A DNA stretch of 7,948 nt from a candidate division LCP-89 bacterium (GTDB lineage: Bacteria; Electryoneota; B3-LCP). The position numbers were made by a program, and so were the translations under genes. The stretch spans positions 1 through 7,948 of the forward strand of contig JALGZU010000124.1 of NCBI GenBank assembly GCA_025774735.1. The letters are read 5' to 3'. Every line of letters begins with the position of its first letter. Position 1 is the first letter of the stretch. The notes under the pieces are model-generated. The model made no database searches. It saw nothing but the letters and a program-made list of their open reading frames with translations, and was not told the origin of the DNA. Positions 1 to 6,415 of the stretch are shown in pieces.

Positions 1-747
1 GATATCCTCCTGGCTTTGAGTGTAGATCTGGTACCAATCCGCATCCGTCAGCGTATCTAAGCACATCGGGAACAGGATCTGCTCTTCCTTGTAAATCATC
101 TCTTCGATGGCTGTCGATGCAGGCTTCAGCAGCAGCTCCACAAGGCTGGTTGCTTCCCCCGCGGAAATCGTGCGTGTTCCTTCGAATGCTTCCTGAACCG
201 CTTTCATCATCTCCCGCACCTCGTCATGCTTCCCCCACATCACCTTCGGAGGCCCGGTGATCTCCTTCTTTTCCAGGAAAGGAAATAGCAGGTTTTCCTT
301 GCGCTGGTAGTGCTTCTCGATGTCCGCCAGCGCGTTGAAATGCCCCCGCATCTCCAGAAAAAGCTCGCTGGCGTCGTCATCGTCCTTGATCTGACCCAAC
401 TGCTCGTAAAGTTCTTTCAGGATTCCGGTCTGAGCCATCACGGCGCGGTTCTCCTGCTGAAATGTGTGCACCGGATGCCCTGGCGGAGCTGTCTTCGCCC
501 CCTCCTGGCTGATGGCGCCCTTGAGCGCCTCCGTGTGCACGTCGCAGAGCTTCAGAACCTCTTCCGCAGGAAGCCCGTCCGAAATCAGCTCCTGCTCGAC
601 CGCCACCACCGTGTCGTACGGCACTTCCCCCAGCAGCCGAACCAGTTGCTTCTTAACCGCTTCCGGCGCCACCCCTTCATGGAGCTGCAGGATCAGGTGC
701 TTCAAAAGCTCTTTCCGCTTTTCCTCGTTGTTTATTAATTCACTCAT
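1..747 (-). CDS. DUF438 / hemerythrin (HHE) domain protein, 3' end cut off by the window edge
   Basis: The frame is open from an ATG at 747 to base 1 without a stop, giving 249 residues of a longer protein. Residues about 12-80 match the DUF438 domain: LHEGVAPEAVKKQLVRLLGE, then EQELISDGLPAEEV and LCDVH. Residues about 90-230 match the HHE/hemerythrin-like diiron domain, with candidate ligands in HPVHTF (H91, H94), H136, H147/E151 (HYQRKE), H174 and a final YKEEQILFP motif (219-227). In that last motif Tyr sits where classical hemerythrins have a ligand His; from memory this is usual for DUF438 proteins. Family members commonly continue into a PAS domain, which would lie outside the window. 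A purine-rich GAGGTGGAG stands directly before the start. The role is probably O2, NO or redox sensing, or iron-linked stress response, in the cytoplasm; the exact function is not established. It lies downstream of the ferritin gene but is separated from it by a terminator, so it probably has its own promoter. Confidence 0.88.
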   Translation of the reverse strand, partial: MSELINNEEKRKELLKHLILQLHEGVAPEAVKKQLVRLLGEVPYDTVVAVEQELISDGLPAEEVLKLCDVHTEALKGAISQEGAKTAPPGHPVHTFQQENRAVMAQTGILKELYEQLGQIKDDDDASELFLEMRGHFNALADIEKHYQRKENLLFPFLEKKEITGPPKVMWGKHDEVREMMKAVQEAFEGTRTISAGEATSLVELLLKPASTAIEEMIYKEEQILFPMCLDTLTDADWYQIYTQSQEDI

Positions 748-826
748 CTCCACCTCGAATTTGTCGCTTCTATAACGGGTTTGAGGCCGCCTGACCTGAA
801 GTTGTCCGAAATTTCCGGCCTAAGTG

Positions 827-850
827 AAAACGGCGGCAAACTCGCCGCCG
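827..850 (-). terminator. Rho-independent terminator of the ferritin gene
   Basis: A perfect 7-bp GC stem, CGGCGGC (831-837) and GCCGCCG (844-850), encloses a 6-base loop. Read on the minus strand it is followed at once by TTTTCACTT. It lies 52 bases past the ferritin stop codon and before the DUF438 start, so it should end most ferritin transcripts. Confidence 0.8.
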
Positions 851-902
851 CTCCGAATTACCCGATTTAATGATGATTCTGGTGTTGTATTTGACCAGCA
901 GT

Positions 903-1418
903 CTATTCCGCGGCCGCGGCTGGGGGCGTGAACACCCGCTGCGCCAGCTCCCGATCAATCATGAACAGGCCGGGACCGGTTTCGCCGGCTAATTTGATCT
1001 GCTGGATGATGTCATCTGCGGACGCTTCCTCTTCCACCTGCTCGTCCACGAACCACTGCAGAAAACTCTCGCTTGATTTGTCCTTCTCACTGATGGCAAT
1101 GTCCACTAACTTCGAGATCAGGCCGGTGACAAGCTGTTCGTGCTTGTAAACCGCTTCGAAAACGGCCAAGGGCGACTTCCATGCTGTCTCGGGCGCTTTG
1201 ATCGCCTTCAGTATCACGCGGCCGCCGCGGTCGTTCACGAAATCGTACATCTTCATGGCGTGAAAGTTCTCCTCCTGTACCTGCACCTGCATCCAGTTGG
1301 CGAAGCCGTTCAGGTTGAGTGAGTGGCACCACGAGGCCATCGATAAGTACAGATAAGCTGAATACAATTCAGCATTTATCTGCTCATTGATGGCTGCTTC
1401 CATCTTTTTTGATAACAT
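903..1418 (-). CDS. ftnA: Non-heme bacterial ferritin (iron storage, ferroxidase)
   Basis: This 171-residue cytoplasmic protein has the normal length for a bacterial ferritin. It should assemble into a 24-subunit shell that oxidises Fe2+ and stores it as a ferric mineral. All ferroxidase-centre residues fall at the numbering used for E. coli FtnA: E17 (in NAELYSAYLYL), E50 and H53 (QEENFHAMK), E94 (YKHEQL), and Q127 and E130 (DEQVEEEAS). I see no heme-ligating Met pattern of bacterioferritin, so FtnA type is preferred over Bfr. The C-terminus ends in an Ala-rich tail (PPAAAAE). GGAGGAA lies 5 bases before the ATG and supports this start. The gene appears monocistronic, with a terminator downstream. 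Only the gene symbol is by analogy. Confidence 0.95.
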   Translation of the reverse strand: MLSKKMEAAINEQINAELYSAYLYLSMASWCHSLNLNGFANWMQVQVQEENFHAMKMYDFVNDRGGRVILKAIKAPETAWKSPLAVFEAVYKHEQLVTGLISKLVDIAISEKDKSSESFLQWFVDEQVEEEASADDIIQQIKLAGETGPGLFMIDRELAQRVFTPPAAAAE

Positions 1419-1733
1419 GACAGTTCCTCCACTATGGGGATTACTTGGTGTTTTGATTCAAATTCGTTTTCGGATGTTTATTGCGGGGCAGTTCTGCGGG
1501 GGATGGGGTAGATGTCTTCTGAAATAAACACGCCATCCCGACCGAGGTTCCCGCAGTTTTGTATCGGGTTACCTTTAATACGTATCTGGATGAGGATTGG
1601 TTGGACGGAAATAGCCGTCAAGGGCGAAATTCTACATGAGCCGACACATCAGAAATTTTACACTGGAACTGTGGAGTATGATATGGCTGAACAATGAGTG
1701 AGGATTGAAAGGTGATAGGGGTGACGCTGGGCT
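1419..1733. other. Intergenic region, no gene recognised
   Basis: These 315 bases lie between the ferritin start and the sulfotransferase stop. They must hold the ferritin promoter, but I find no convincing -35/-10 pair. I also find no clear terminator for the sulfotransferase. One open frame at 1512-1697 (plus strand, 61 codons) has no ribosome binding site and no recognisable domain, and I treat it as chance. Confidence 0.6.
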
Positions 1734-2636
1734 TCAGATTTGGGAGGTCATACCCGCCATGCCCAGTTTCTTCATCCGGTGAGACTCGTAGGCCAGAAGG
1801 GTTCGGCTTCTTTCCTCGTCACTGATCGGAGCCGAGAGCTCGTAACCGCACTCCTGCATACTCTTTGCGAGTAAAACTTCCGCGATCCGCCCCGCCTCCG
1901 GATTGTACTCCCGCCAGCGCCCGATAGGAGTCGCATCGAAGTCCTGTTTCAAATCCCCGAATGCCGAATTTTCCTGCCACTTCGAACCGTAATCGGTCAT
2001 TGCCGCCGGCACCCGGATCGCGGCGTCGTCCAGGAAGGTTGCCAGGTGCGGCAGAACCTGGTCGGTTTCTAAAATGAAATCCTCGTACCGCAGGATGAAG
2101 ATCCGGCCGGAGAAGCGGACGTCGCAGAATAGTCTTTTAATAGTAAATAGCGAGCGCTCCCACCCTTCGATATAGTCGTGCAACGTGGCCGGTTCGTCGG
2201 CAAATCGTTTCAGCGCCGATGTCGCCAGGTCTCTGGGATCCCGCAGCATGAAGAGGATCTTTAGATCCGGAACCAACTGCAGGAGATCCCCCCCGAGATG
2301 GTGCAGCATCGTCGTCTTGTGCCCCACCACCACGTCGCCGGGCTGAGCGATCATCTCCAGCACGTAGGTGTAAAAGTCCAGCAGGCTGCTGAATTCATCC
2401 GCACACAAATCCAACTCGATACCCAGCATTGAGGTCCAGTCGTCGAAGGTGCCCAGGAGCCGCAGCCGCTGATGCAAGCTTAAAGCTGTCTCCAGATCAA
2501 CTCCTCCCAGGGATCTCTGCAGCCGCTCCACGTGCAGAAAATCTCGGTACACCGTAAATTCATCCTGAGAGTTGAGAAAATTAGCCAGGAGAGTCGTGCC
2601 GCTGCGCCTCTCACCGGTGATGAGCAATTTCGTCAT
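1734..2636 (-). CDS. Sulfotransferase family protein (PAPS-dependent)
   Basis: This 300-residue protein belongs to the P-loop-like sulfotransferase superfamily, which moves sulfate from PAPS to a hydroxyl or amine of a carbohydrate, lipid or small molecule. The 5'-phosphosulfate loop is at the very N-terminus (ITGERRSGTTLLANFL, residues 6-21). GHKTT (105-109) matches the conserved segment that usually follows. The 3'-phosphate site is LRDPRD with S140 (131-140). RYEDF (183-187) and GRWREYNP (239-246) are typical C-terminal blocks. The frame stays open upstream to 2900, but the added 88 residues look random and contain a promoter, so the ATG at 2636 is chosen. That places the phosphosulfate loop where the family normally has it. 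The Shine-Dalgarno sequence is weak (GCAGG). No glycan or PAPS-synthesis genes are nearby, so the acceptor is unknown. Confidence 0.88.
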   Translation of the reverse strand: MTKLLITGERRSGTTLLANFLNSQDEFTVYRDFLHVERLQRSLGGVDLETALSLHQRLRLLGTFDDWTSMLGIELDLCADEFSSLLDFYTYVLEMIAQPGDVVVGHKTTMLHHLGGDLLQLVPDLKILFMLRDPRDLATSALKRFADEPATLHDYIEGWERSLFTIKRLFCDVRFSGRIFILRYEDFILETDQVLPHLATFLDDAAIRVPAAMTDYGSKWQENSAFGDLKQDFDATPIGRWREYNPEAGRIAEVLLAKSMQECGYELSAPISDEERSRTLLAYESHRMKKLGMAGMTSQI

Positions 2637-2654
2637 CGGCCTGCAAATTCGCCC

Positions 2655-2684
2655 AGTATATTCGCATCTCGTAAAGGTTATCAA
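2655..2684 (-). promoter_or_regulatory. Sigma-70-like promoter of the sulfotransferase gene
   Basis: On the minus strand, TTGATA (2684-2679) and TATACT (2660-2655) stand 18 bases apart; each matches five of six consensus bases. Transcription would begin near 2648, leaving a leader of only about 12 bases before the ATG at 2636. The site lies inside the upstream extension of the sulfotransferase frame, which argues against the longer start. The very short leader fits the poor ribosome binding site. Confidence 0.55.
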
Positions 2685-2925
2685 CTCAGAAATGCAAATC
2701 CTGTGCCATCCGGAAGCCCTGTATCTTGCACTATTAACTTCTGTTAAATAATGATTTGCAATTCTGCACCCGTTGGGTTCTTCACCCCAATCGGCACCTT
2801 TTGCCCTTGTTGGGACCAATGCGGATTGTTTGAACCTCACCGAAGCAGAGAACACCCTCGCCCCGGCAGAGTCGGTCACTGCAGGCGATATAAGCTTCAT
2901 CCCCCTTAGAATCTGCCCGATTCGC

Positions 2926-2954
2926 TTGCGTCGCGTTCCCGATCCTGTTATTAT
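2926..2954 (+). promoter_or_regulatory. Possible promoter of the kinase-like gene
   Basis: TTGCGT (2926-2931) and TATTAT (2949-2954) are separated by 17 bases. The -10 box matches five of six consensus bases but the -35 only three. Transcription would start near 2961, about 58 bases before the ATG at 3019. Spacing and position fit, but the -35 box is poor. Confidence 0.35.
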
Positions 2955-3018
2955 TTATGGATGCCCGTCCTCACCTCAAGAATAACGTCGGAATCTTGCA
3001 CGACTGATCTGCTGACTT

Positions 3019-4251
3019 ATGAAGTCTGATAAAGTTAAAAACTACCCGCCGGGCGCCGAAGGCATGCTGCGGCACGCCTTTCTGGAAAAGCTGGATGATG
3101 GCTTCTGCTCACCCTTGAATACCATCCTGAACCTCAGCCGCAGGCTTCTGGATGAGAAGCCGGCCCCGGCGCAGCGGGAATCCCTCGAAGTGATTCACCG
3201 TAGCGGAACCCTGCTCCTCGATGCCCTCAACGACCTGCACGACCTGGCCAGGATCGAAACCGGCGAACTTGAAATCGACGCCGTCGAATTCAATCTGGTT
3301 GCGGCGCTGGAAACGATTTCGATTCCCTACAGAGAACAGGCTCATCAAAAAAATCTGAATCTCGAACTCGAAACCGATCCCCGCATTCCACCCGTCCTGA
3401 TCGGAGATCCGGGCAGACTGCGTCAGCTGATCGATATGTTGCTGGGTAATGTCGTCAAGCAAGCGGTCGGAGGGCGTATTTCTCTGAATGCATCGCTTGT
3501 TGAGGCTGTTACAGGGACTGTCGCCATCCGTTTCGAACTGCAAAGCTTCCTCAGCAGCATGGATGGCATGGAGAAACCTGGTTTGCGCTTGGCCTCATGC
3601 TTGGTACAGCTCCTGGGGGGGGAGATTGCCATGAAAAGCGGGCCGGGTACCGGAGCAACTGTCCGCTTGGATCTCCCCTTCAAGGTAGGAACCGATGAAC
3701 ACCTCACAAACCGGCAACCTGTTCGGGAACTCAACCTCGACGAACTGCCCGTCCTGGTGGTGGATAACGATCCCGGAAATCTGAACCGGCTGCAGCGTAT
3801 GCTGCGCGCGGGTAAGATGAAACCGGTCGGAGTCCCCCATGGGGAAGCCGCCGTTCAGGCGCTGGTGCGGGCTGCGGATAAGGGAAAACCGTTCGCCGTG
3901 ACGATCATCGACTGGTTCGCACCCCCCCGCGGAGGCACCGAATTGGCGGATGAAATCAAGCGCAATCCCGCCAGCGGTGACGTCCACGTTATCATGCTGA
4001 ATTCCGCCGGCCAGAGGGGGGATGCCGCCCGCTGCCGTAAAATCGGCGTGGCTGGATACCTGCCCCGGCCGGTAATTGAAGCCGACCTCATAGAAACCAT
4101 CCGCACTGTTATGGGAAGGTCGGAAGGGATGCCCGGTGAGTCGCCCCTGGTGACGCGTCACTCCATTCAGGAGAACCAGAGTACCAGGAATTTGGATGAC
4201 GGGGATGGGGAAGAGCCCTGTTTCGAACTTGAAACCGATGAACCTGGATGA
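3019..4251 (+). CDS. Degenerate hybrid histidine kinase-like protein (HisKA-HATPase-receiver, catalytic residues lost)
   Basis: This 410-residue protein shows no signal peptide or membrane segment and is probably cytoplasmic. Residues about 18-90 follow a HisKA domain, but the H-box reads LDDGFCSPLN where MSHEIRTPLN is expected, so the phospho-accepting His is Asp27. Residues about 125-222 follow a HATPase domain. The N box keeps N144 (LLGNVVK) and the end reads GGEIAMKSGPGTG, but the DxGxG G1 box and F box are absent. The glycine-rich G2 motif has become KPGLRLAS (186-193), and the segment is about 20 residues short. Residues about 243-366 follow a receiver domain that keeps D249, D251 and acceptor-position D298, but has Asn328 for the usual Thr and Arg350 for the invariant Lys. 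The tail (367-410) is acidic and unstructured. ATP binding and autophosphorylation look impossible; a scaffold or partner-modulating role is inferred. No Shine-Dalgarno precedes the ATG at 3019; Met16 (3064) is an alternative. Confidence 0.8.
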   Translation: MKSDKVKNYPPGAEGMLRHAFLEKLDDGFCSPLNTILNLSRRLLDEKPAPAQRESLEVIHRSGTLLLDALNDLHDLARIETGELEIDAVEFNLVAALETISIPYREQAHQKNLNLELETDPRIPPVLIGDPGRLRQLIDMLLGNVVKQAVGGRISLNASLVEAVTGTVAIRFELQSFLSSMDGMEKPGLRLASCLVQLLGGEIAMKSGPGTGATVRLDLPFKVGTDEHLTNRQPVRELNLDELPVLVVDNDPGNLNRLQRMLRAGKMKPVGVPHGEAAVQALVRAADKGKPFAVTIIDWFAPPRGGTELADEIKRNPASGDVHVIMLNSAGQRGDAARCRKIGVAGYLPRPVIEADLIETIRTVMGRSEGMPGESPLVTRHSIQENQSTRNLDDGDGEEPCFELETDEPG

Positions 4252-4295
4252 TCACCCTCTTTAGAAGAATTCAGGGAACTCTTCCCGAAAAGCAG

Positions 4296-4325
4296 CGGCC
4301 GGATCCGATCAATCGAATCCGGCCG
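4296..4325. terminator. Strong hairpin between convergent genes, probable bidirectional terminator
   Basis: CGGCCGGAT (4296-4304) pairs perfectly with ATCCGGCCG (4317-4325). After one mismatch a further 3 bp and a TCAA loop close the hairpin. On the plus strand it is followed by TTCTAATTC, and on the minus strand by CTGCTTTTC. Both T-rich tracts are imperfect. It lies 44 bases past the kinase-like stop and 28 bases past the barrel stop, so it can serve both converging transcripts. Confidence 0.72.
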
Positions 4326-4353
4326 TTCTAATTCAGTTCATCTTGGGTTAAGG

Positions 4354-5883
4354 TCAGAACCGTCCCTCGTAAGTCAGTCGGAAACCCTCGAAAGGCTGCA
4401 CCGGACGGCACACACCTGAAGTGCATTTCAAGCCGCCCCTCTCCCGCCCGTAGAAGAGCATCAGGCGGTGATTGTGCCGGATGTCCGCCGCAATCTCGGC
4501 GCCCAGCCATTGGTCCCCTTCTACCACGGAAGGCTCGGACGACTGTTCGTACGAGATGTTGAAACTACCCCAGGCGGCGCGGGATAGCGTCAGAGAAAAC
4601 CACTGCTCGTTGTGGGTCTGGTCCTGCTCCTTGTCATCCACCCACATGCTCTCCACGACGCCGGTCACGCTCCACGCATCGCTGACATTGTAAATCGCCT
4701 CAGCCAGCGTCGCCGTCTTCTTCTCCCAGAAGAGTGATCTGGCCTCCTCGTTCTGACCCGCGGCCACTTTCAGAGTCCAATCTGAATGCGGGTAAATCTC
4801 GCTCTCCAGGAACAGCTCCCAGAACGGGTTGAAATCCTCGGCGAGCGACGGCATCAATGATCCGCCATCGTGCTGACTCGACTGGCTGAAGTTCAAACTG
4901 ACGTAGAGCGGTTCCCAGGGCGTCGCCGACAAGTCCAGCTCGAATCCGACCTGGTCATCTATGAGGGGAATATGGGGGTGCTGGGAAAGCAGGTGAGTGG
5001 TGTACTCACGCTGTACGATCGGAGGAGTCTGGAAGGGGTTGTCCACACCGAACTGGTAATACTTATACCCGACCTGCGCCGCGATCCCCAGAGTCGATGC
5101 CGATACCGATACATAGGTTCCCTCCCCGTCCAGGAGCTCGCTATCGTCCGGGCGGCGCTGCGCGTATTCGCCGTAAAAACTCAATGGACCGATGTCGACT
5201 CCCGCGTACGCCTCAGGAGTGAAGTGCTTCTCGTAACTCAAGCCCTCCTGGTGAACCAGGCTGCCGCCGACGAATAATCCTGAACGCGGCCTGAGCTCGA
5301 AGTTGATCCCCCCGACGTTCTCCATTTCGACTAAGTAACCCTCCCGGCTCTGTCCGTAAATCGCCTTGAAGCGTAGTGCCTTTGAACGGTACGAAACCTT
5401 GCCCCCGCGCAGGCCCGAATCGAAGTACAGGTCCCGGTTCTCGAAAAGGTTCAAGGCTAAGCCTTTGCCGAAAGTCTCGGTCACGTCACCGGCCCAGACC
5501 TCCCAGCGTTTATACTTCCACTGCGCGTAGATCTTGTCGTCCAGGCGGTGTTTCTCCTCCAGGCCGAACAGAATCTCATCCACTTCGGAGGGCTGCATCT
5601 CCAGAACCCGCAATCCCAGCCGCAGGCTGTTGCCCACGGGCAGATCCCGGAAGAAGACCTCTCCCGTAATCAGCGCCTCGAGGTATGATCGGTCGGTCAG
5701 GTTGTCGGGGAACTCCTGGACACTGCGCGGATCGGCCTCTTCGCCCTCGTCCCATCGCAACTTGAAACTGCCCTGAAAATCCGCGCTGAGTGCAGTTGAA
5801 GAAACCAGTAATATCGTTGCGATGATGCCGGATAAAATGCCGCGGACTGCCCTCGAAAACCGCCCCAAGATGCATCTACTCAC
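4354..5883 (-). CDS. DUF6029-type outer-membrane beta-barrel protein
   Basis: This 509-residue protein begins with a positively charged N-terminus and a hydrophobic signal segment (about 15-34, likely cleavage after ALSA). The mature part is rich in alternating aromatic and polar strands and ends in Phe (YEGRF), as expected of an outer-membrane beta-barrel. The block at 130-163 (AGDVTETFGKGLAL, FENRDLYFDSG) resembles the conserved region of DUF6029 proteins of Bacteroidetes and related phyla; this assignment is from memory of the family pattern. The only cysteines after the signal peptide are C487 and C492 in CTSGVC near the C-terminus. The start is GTG at 5883, preceded 7 bases upstream by GGAG, and it overlaps the end of the TlpA-like gene by 8 bases, so translation is probably coupled. 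It is the last gene of the run. Its substrate or cargo is unknown; the redoxin neighbours suggest a thiol-linked role. Confidence 0.82.
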   Translation of the reverse strand: MSRCILGRFSRAVRGILSGIIATILLVSSTALSADFQGSFKLRWDEGEEADPRSVQEFPDNLTDRSYLEALITGEVFFRDLPVGNSLRLGLRVLEMQPSEVDEILFGLEEKHRLDDKIYAQWKYKRWEVWAGDVTETFGKGLALNLFENRDLYFDSGLRGGKVSYRSKALRFKAIYGQSREGYLVEMENVGGINFELRPRSGLFVGGSLVHQEGLSYEKHFTPEAYAGVDIGPLSFYGEYAQRRPDDSELLDGEGTYVSVSASTLGIAAQVGYKYYQFGVDNPFQTPPIVQREYTTHLLSQHPHIPLIDDQVGFELDLSATPWEPLYVSLNFSQSSQHDGGSLMPSLAEDFNPFWELFLESEIYPHSDWTLKVAAGQNEEARSLFWEKKTATLAEAIYNVSDAWSVTGVVESMWVDDKEQDQTHNEQWFSLTLSRAAWGSFNISYEQSSEPSVVEGDQWLGAEIAADIRHNHRLMLFYGRERGGLKCTSGVCRPVQPFEGFRLTYEGRF

Positions 5884-6385
5884 CGGCAGTCTCCAGCTTC
5901 AACAGCTCGCGAACCTTCTCTTCCAGGATCACCTCGTCACCCGGGTTATATCCCTGGTGAGTTTCGACGATGTTCCCATCCTCGTCGATGATCACGCGGT
6001 AGGGGAGAGTGCTGCCTTGAAAGAGGCGCAGCACCTCGCTGTTCGGATCCAGGAGTACCGGAAAAGTGTACCGCTTCGAACGCACGTAAGGCCGCACCTT
6101 TGATTGGCTCTTTGGAGAATCCTCGCTGATGGTGATCAGCATGAAACCCTCCTCCGAGTACTTTTCGTGCAACTCCTGGAGATAGGGGAGTTCGTGTTTG
6201 CAGGGGGTGCACCAGGTTGCCCAGAAATCCAGCAGGATGATGCCTTCACCCAGTTGATCGGCGAGGGTGAAGAGGTCGCCGTTCATGTCTTCCAGCGTAA
6301 AGTCCGGGCTTGGGTCCCCGGCGTATAGGCTCTGTCCCCCACACAAGAGCAGCAGGAACAGGAGCGTTGTAATCGTTCTTCGCAT
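5876..6385 (-). CDS. TlpA-type thiol-disulfide oxidoreductase, exported
   Basis: This 169-residue thioredoxin-fold protein of the TlpA/redoxin group has an N-terminal signal peptide (residues 1-22, likely cut after SLYA), so it acts outside the cytoplasmic membrane. The start of the fold, PDFTLEDMNGD (27-37), is typical of redoxins. The active site is WATWCTPCKHELPYL with C59 and C62. The cis-proline opposite the active site is P128 in STLPYRVIID, and DEDGNIV (134-140) is the usual hairpin. The CTPC motif and WATWC context fit a reductase of the TlpA/ResA class rather than an oxidase such as DsbA. No lipobox is seen. GGAA lies about 8 bases before the ATG. It sits 30 bases after the sorting-domain gene and overlaps the barrel gene. 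It probably reduces cysteines in exported partners. Confidence 0.92.
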   Translation of the reverse strand: MRRTITTLLFLLLLCGGQSLYAGDPSPDFTLEDMNGDLFTLADQLGEGIILLDFWATWCTPCKHELPYLQELHEKYSEEGFMLITISEDSPKSQSKVRPYVRSKRYTFPVLLDPNSEVLRLFQGSTLPYRVIIDEDGNIVETHQGYNPGDEVILEEKVRELLKLETAGE

Positions 6386-6415
6386 GATGAATTCCAGCGG
6401 GTATCCAGTTTGATA

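Larger units (their letters stand above)
2637..3018. other. Divergent intergenic region
   Basis: This 382-base region separates the sulfotransferase (minus) from the kinase-like gene (plus). It holds one promoter candidate for each. It also holds an 8-bp inverted repeat with widely spaced arms, TGCAAATC at 2693-2700 and GATTTGCA at 2753-2760, and a short TTAAC/GTTAA palindrome at about 2734-2747 between those arms. Open frames here (for example 2773-2985, plus) carry no domain or ribosome binding site and are taken as chance. Confidence 0.6.

Noticed and set aside
310..775. Plus-strand frames of 142 and 103 codons at the left end
   Set aside because: They are antisense to the DUF438/hemerythrin gene, which is open to the window edge with strong domain similarity.
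1419..1470. TTGAAT...CATAGT as a ferritin promoter on the minus strand
   Set aside because: Only four of six matches in each box, a 19-base spacer, and the start of transcription would fall within the ribosome binding site.
1512..1697. Plus-strand open frame of 61 codons in the ferritin-sulfotransferase gap
   Set aside because: No ribosome binding site, no recognisable motif and random-looking composition; treated as chance.
2773..2985. Plus-strand open frame of 70 codons upstream of the kinase-like gene
   Set aside because: No domain or Shine-Dalgarno, and it overlaps the candidate promoter of the kinase-like gene.
3520..3600. A possible frameshift or deletion artefact explaining the missing G1 box of the kinase-like protein
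   Set aside because: The same frame continues cleanly on both sides, and other catalytic positions far from this spot (Asp27, Asn328, Arg350) are also lost, so a single local error does not explain the pattern.
3595..4161. 188-codon open frame antisense to the kinase-like gene
   Set aside because: The plus-strand frame has clear HisKA and receiver similarity throughout; the antisense frame has none and follows from codon bias.
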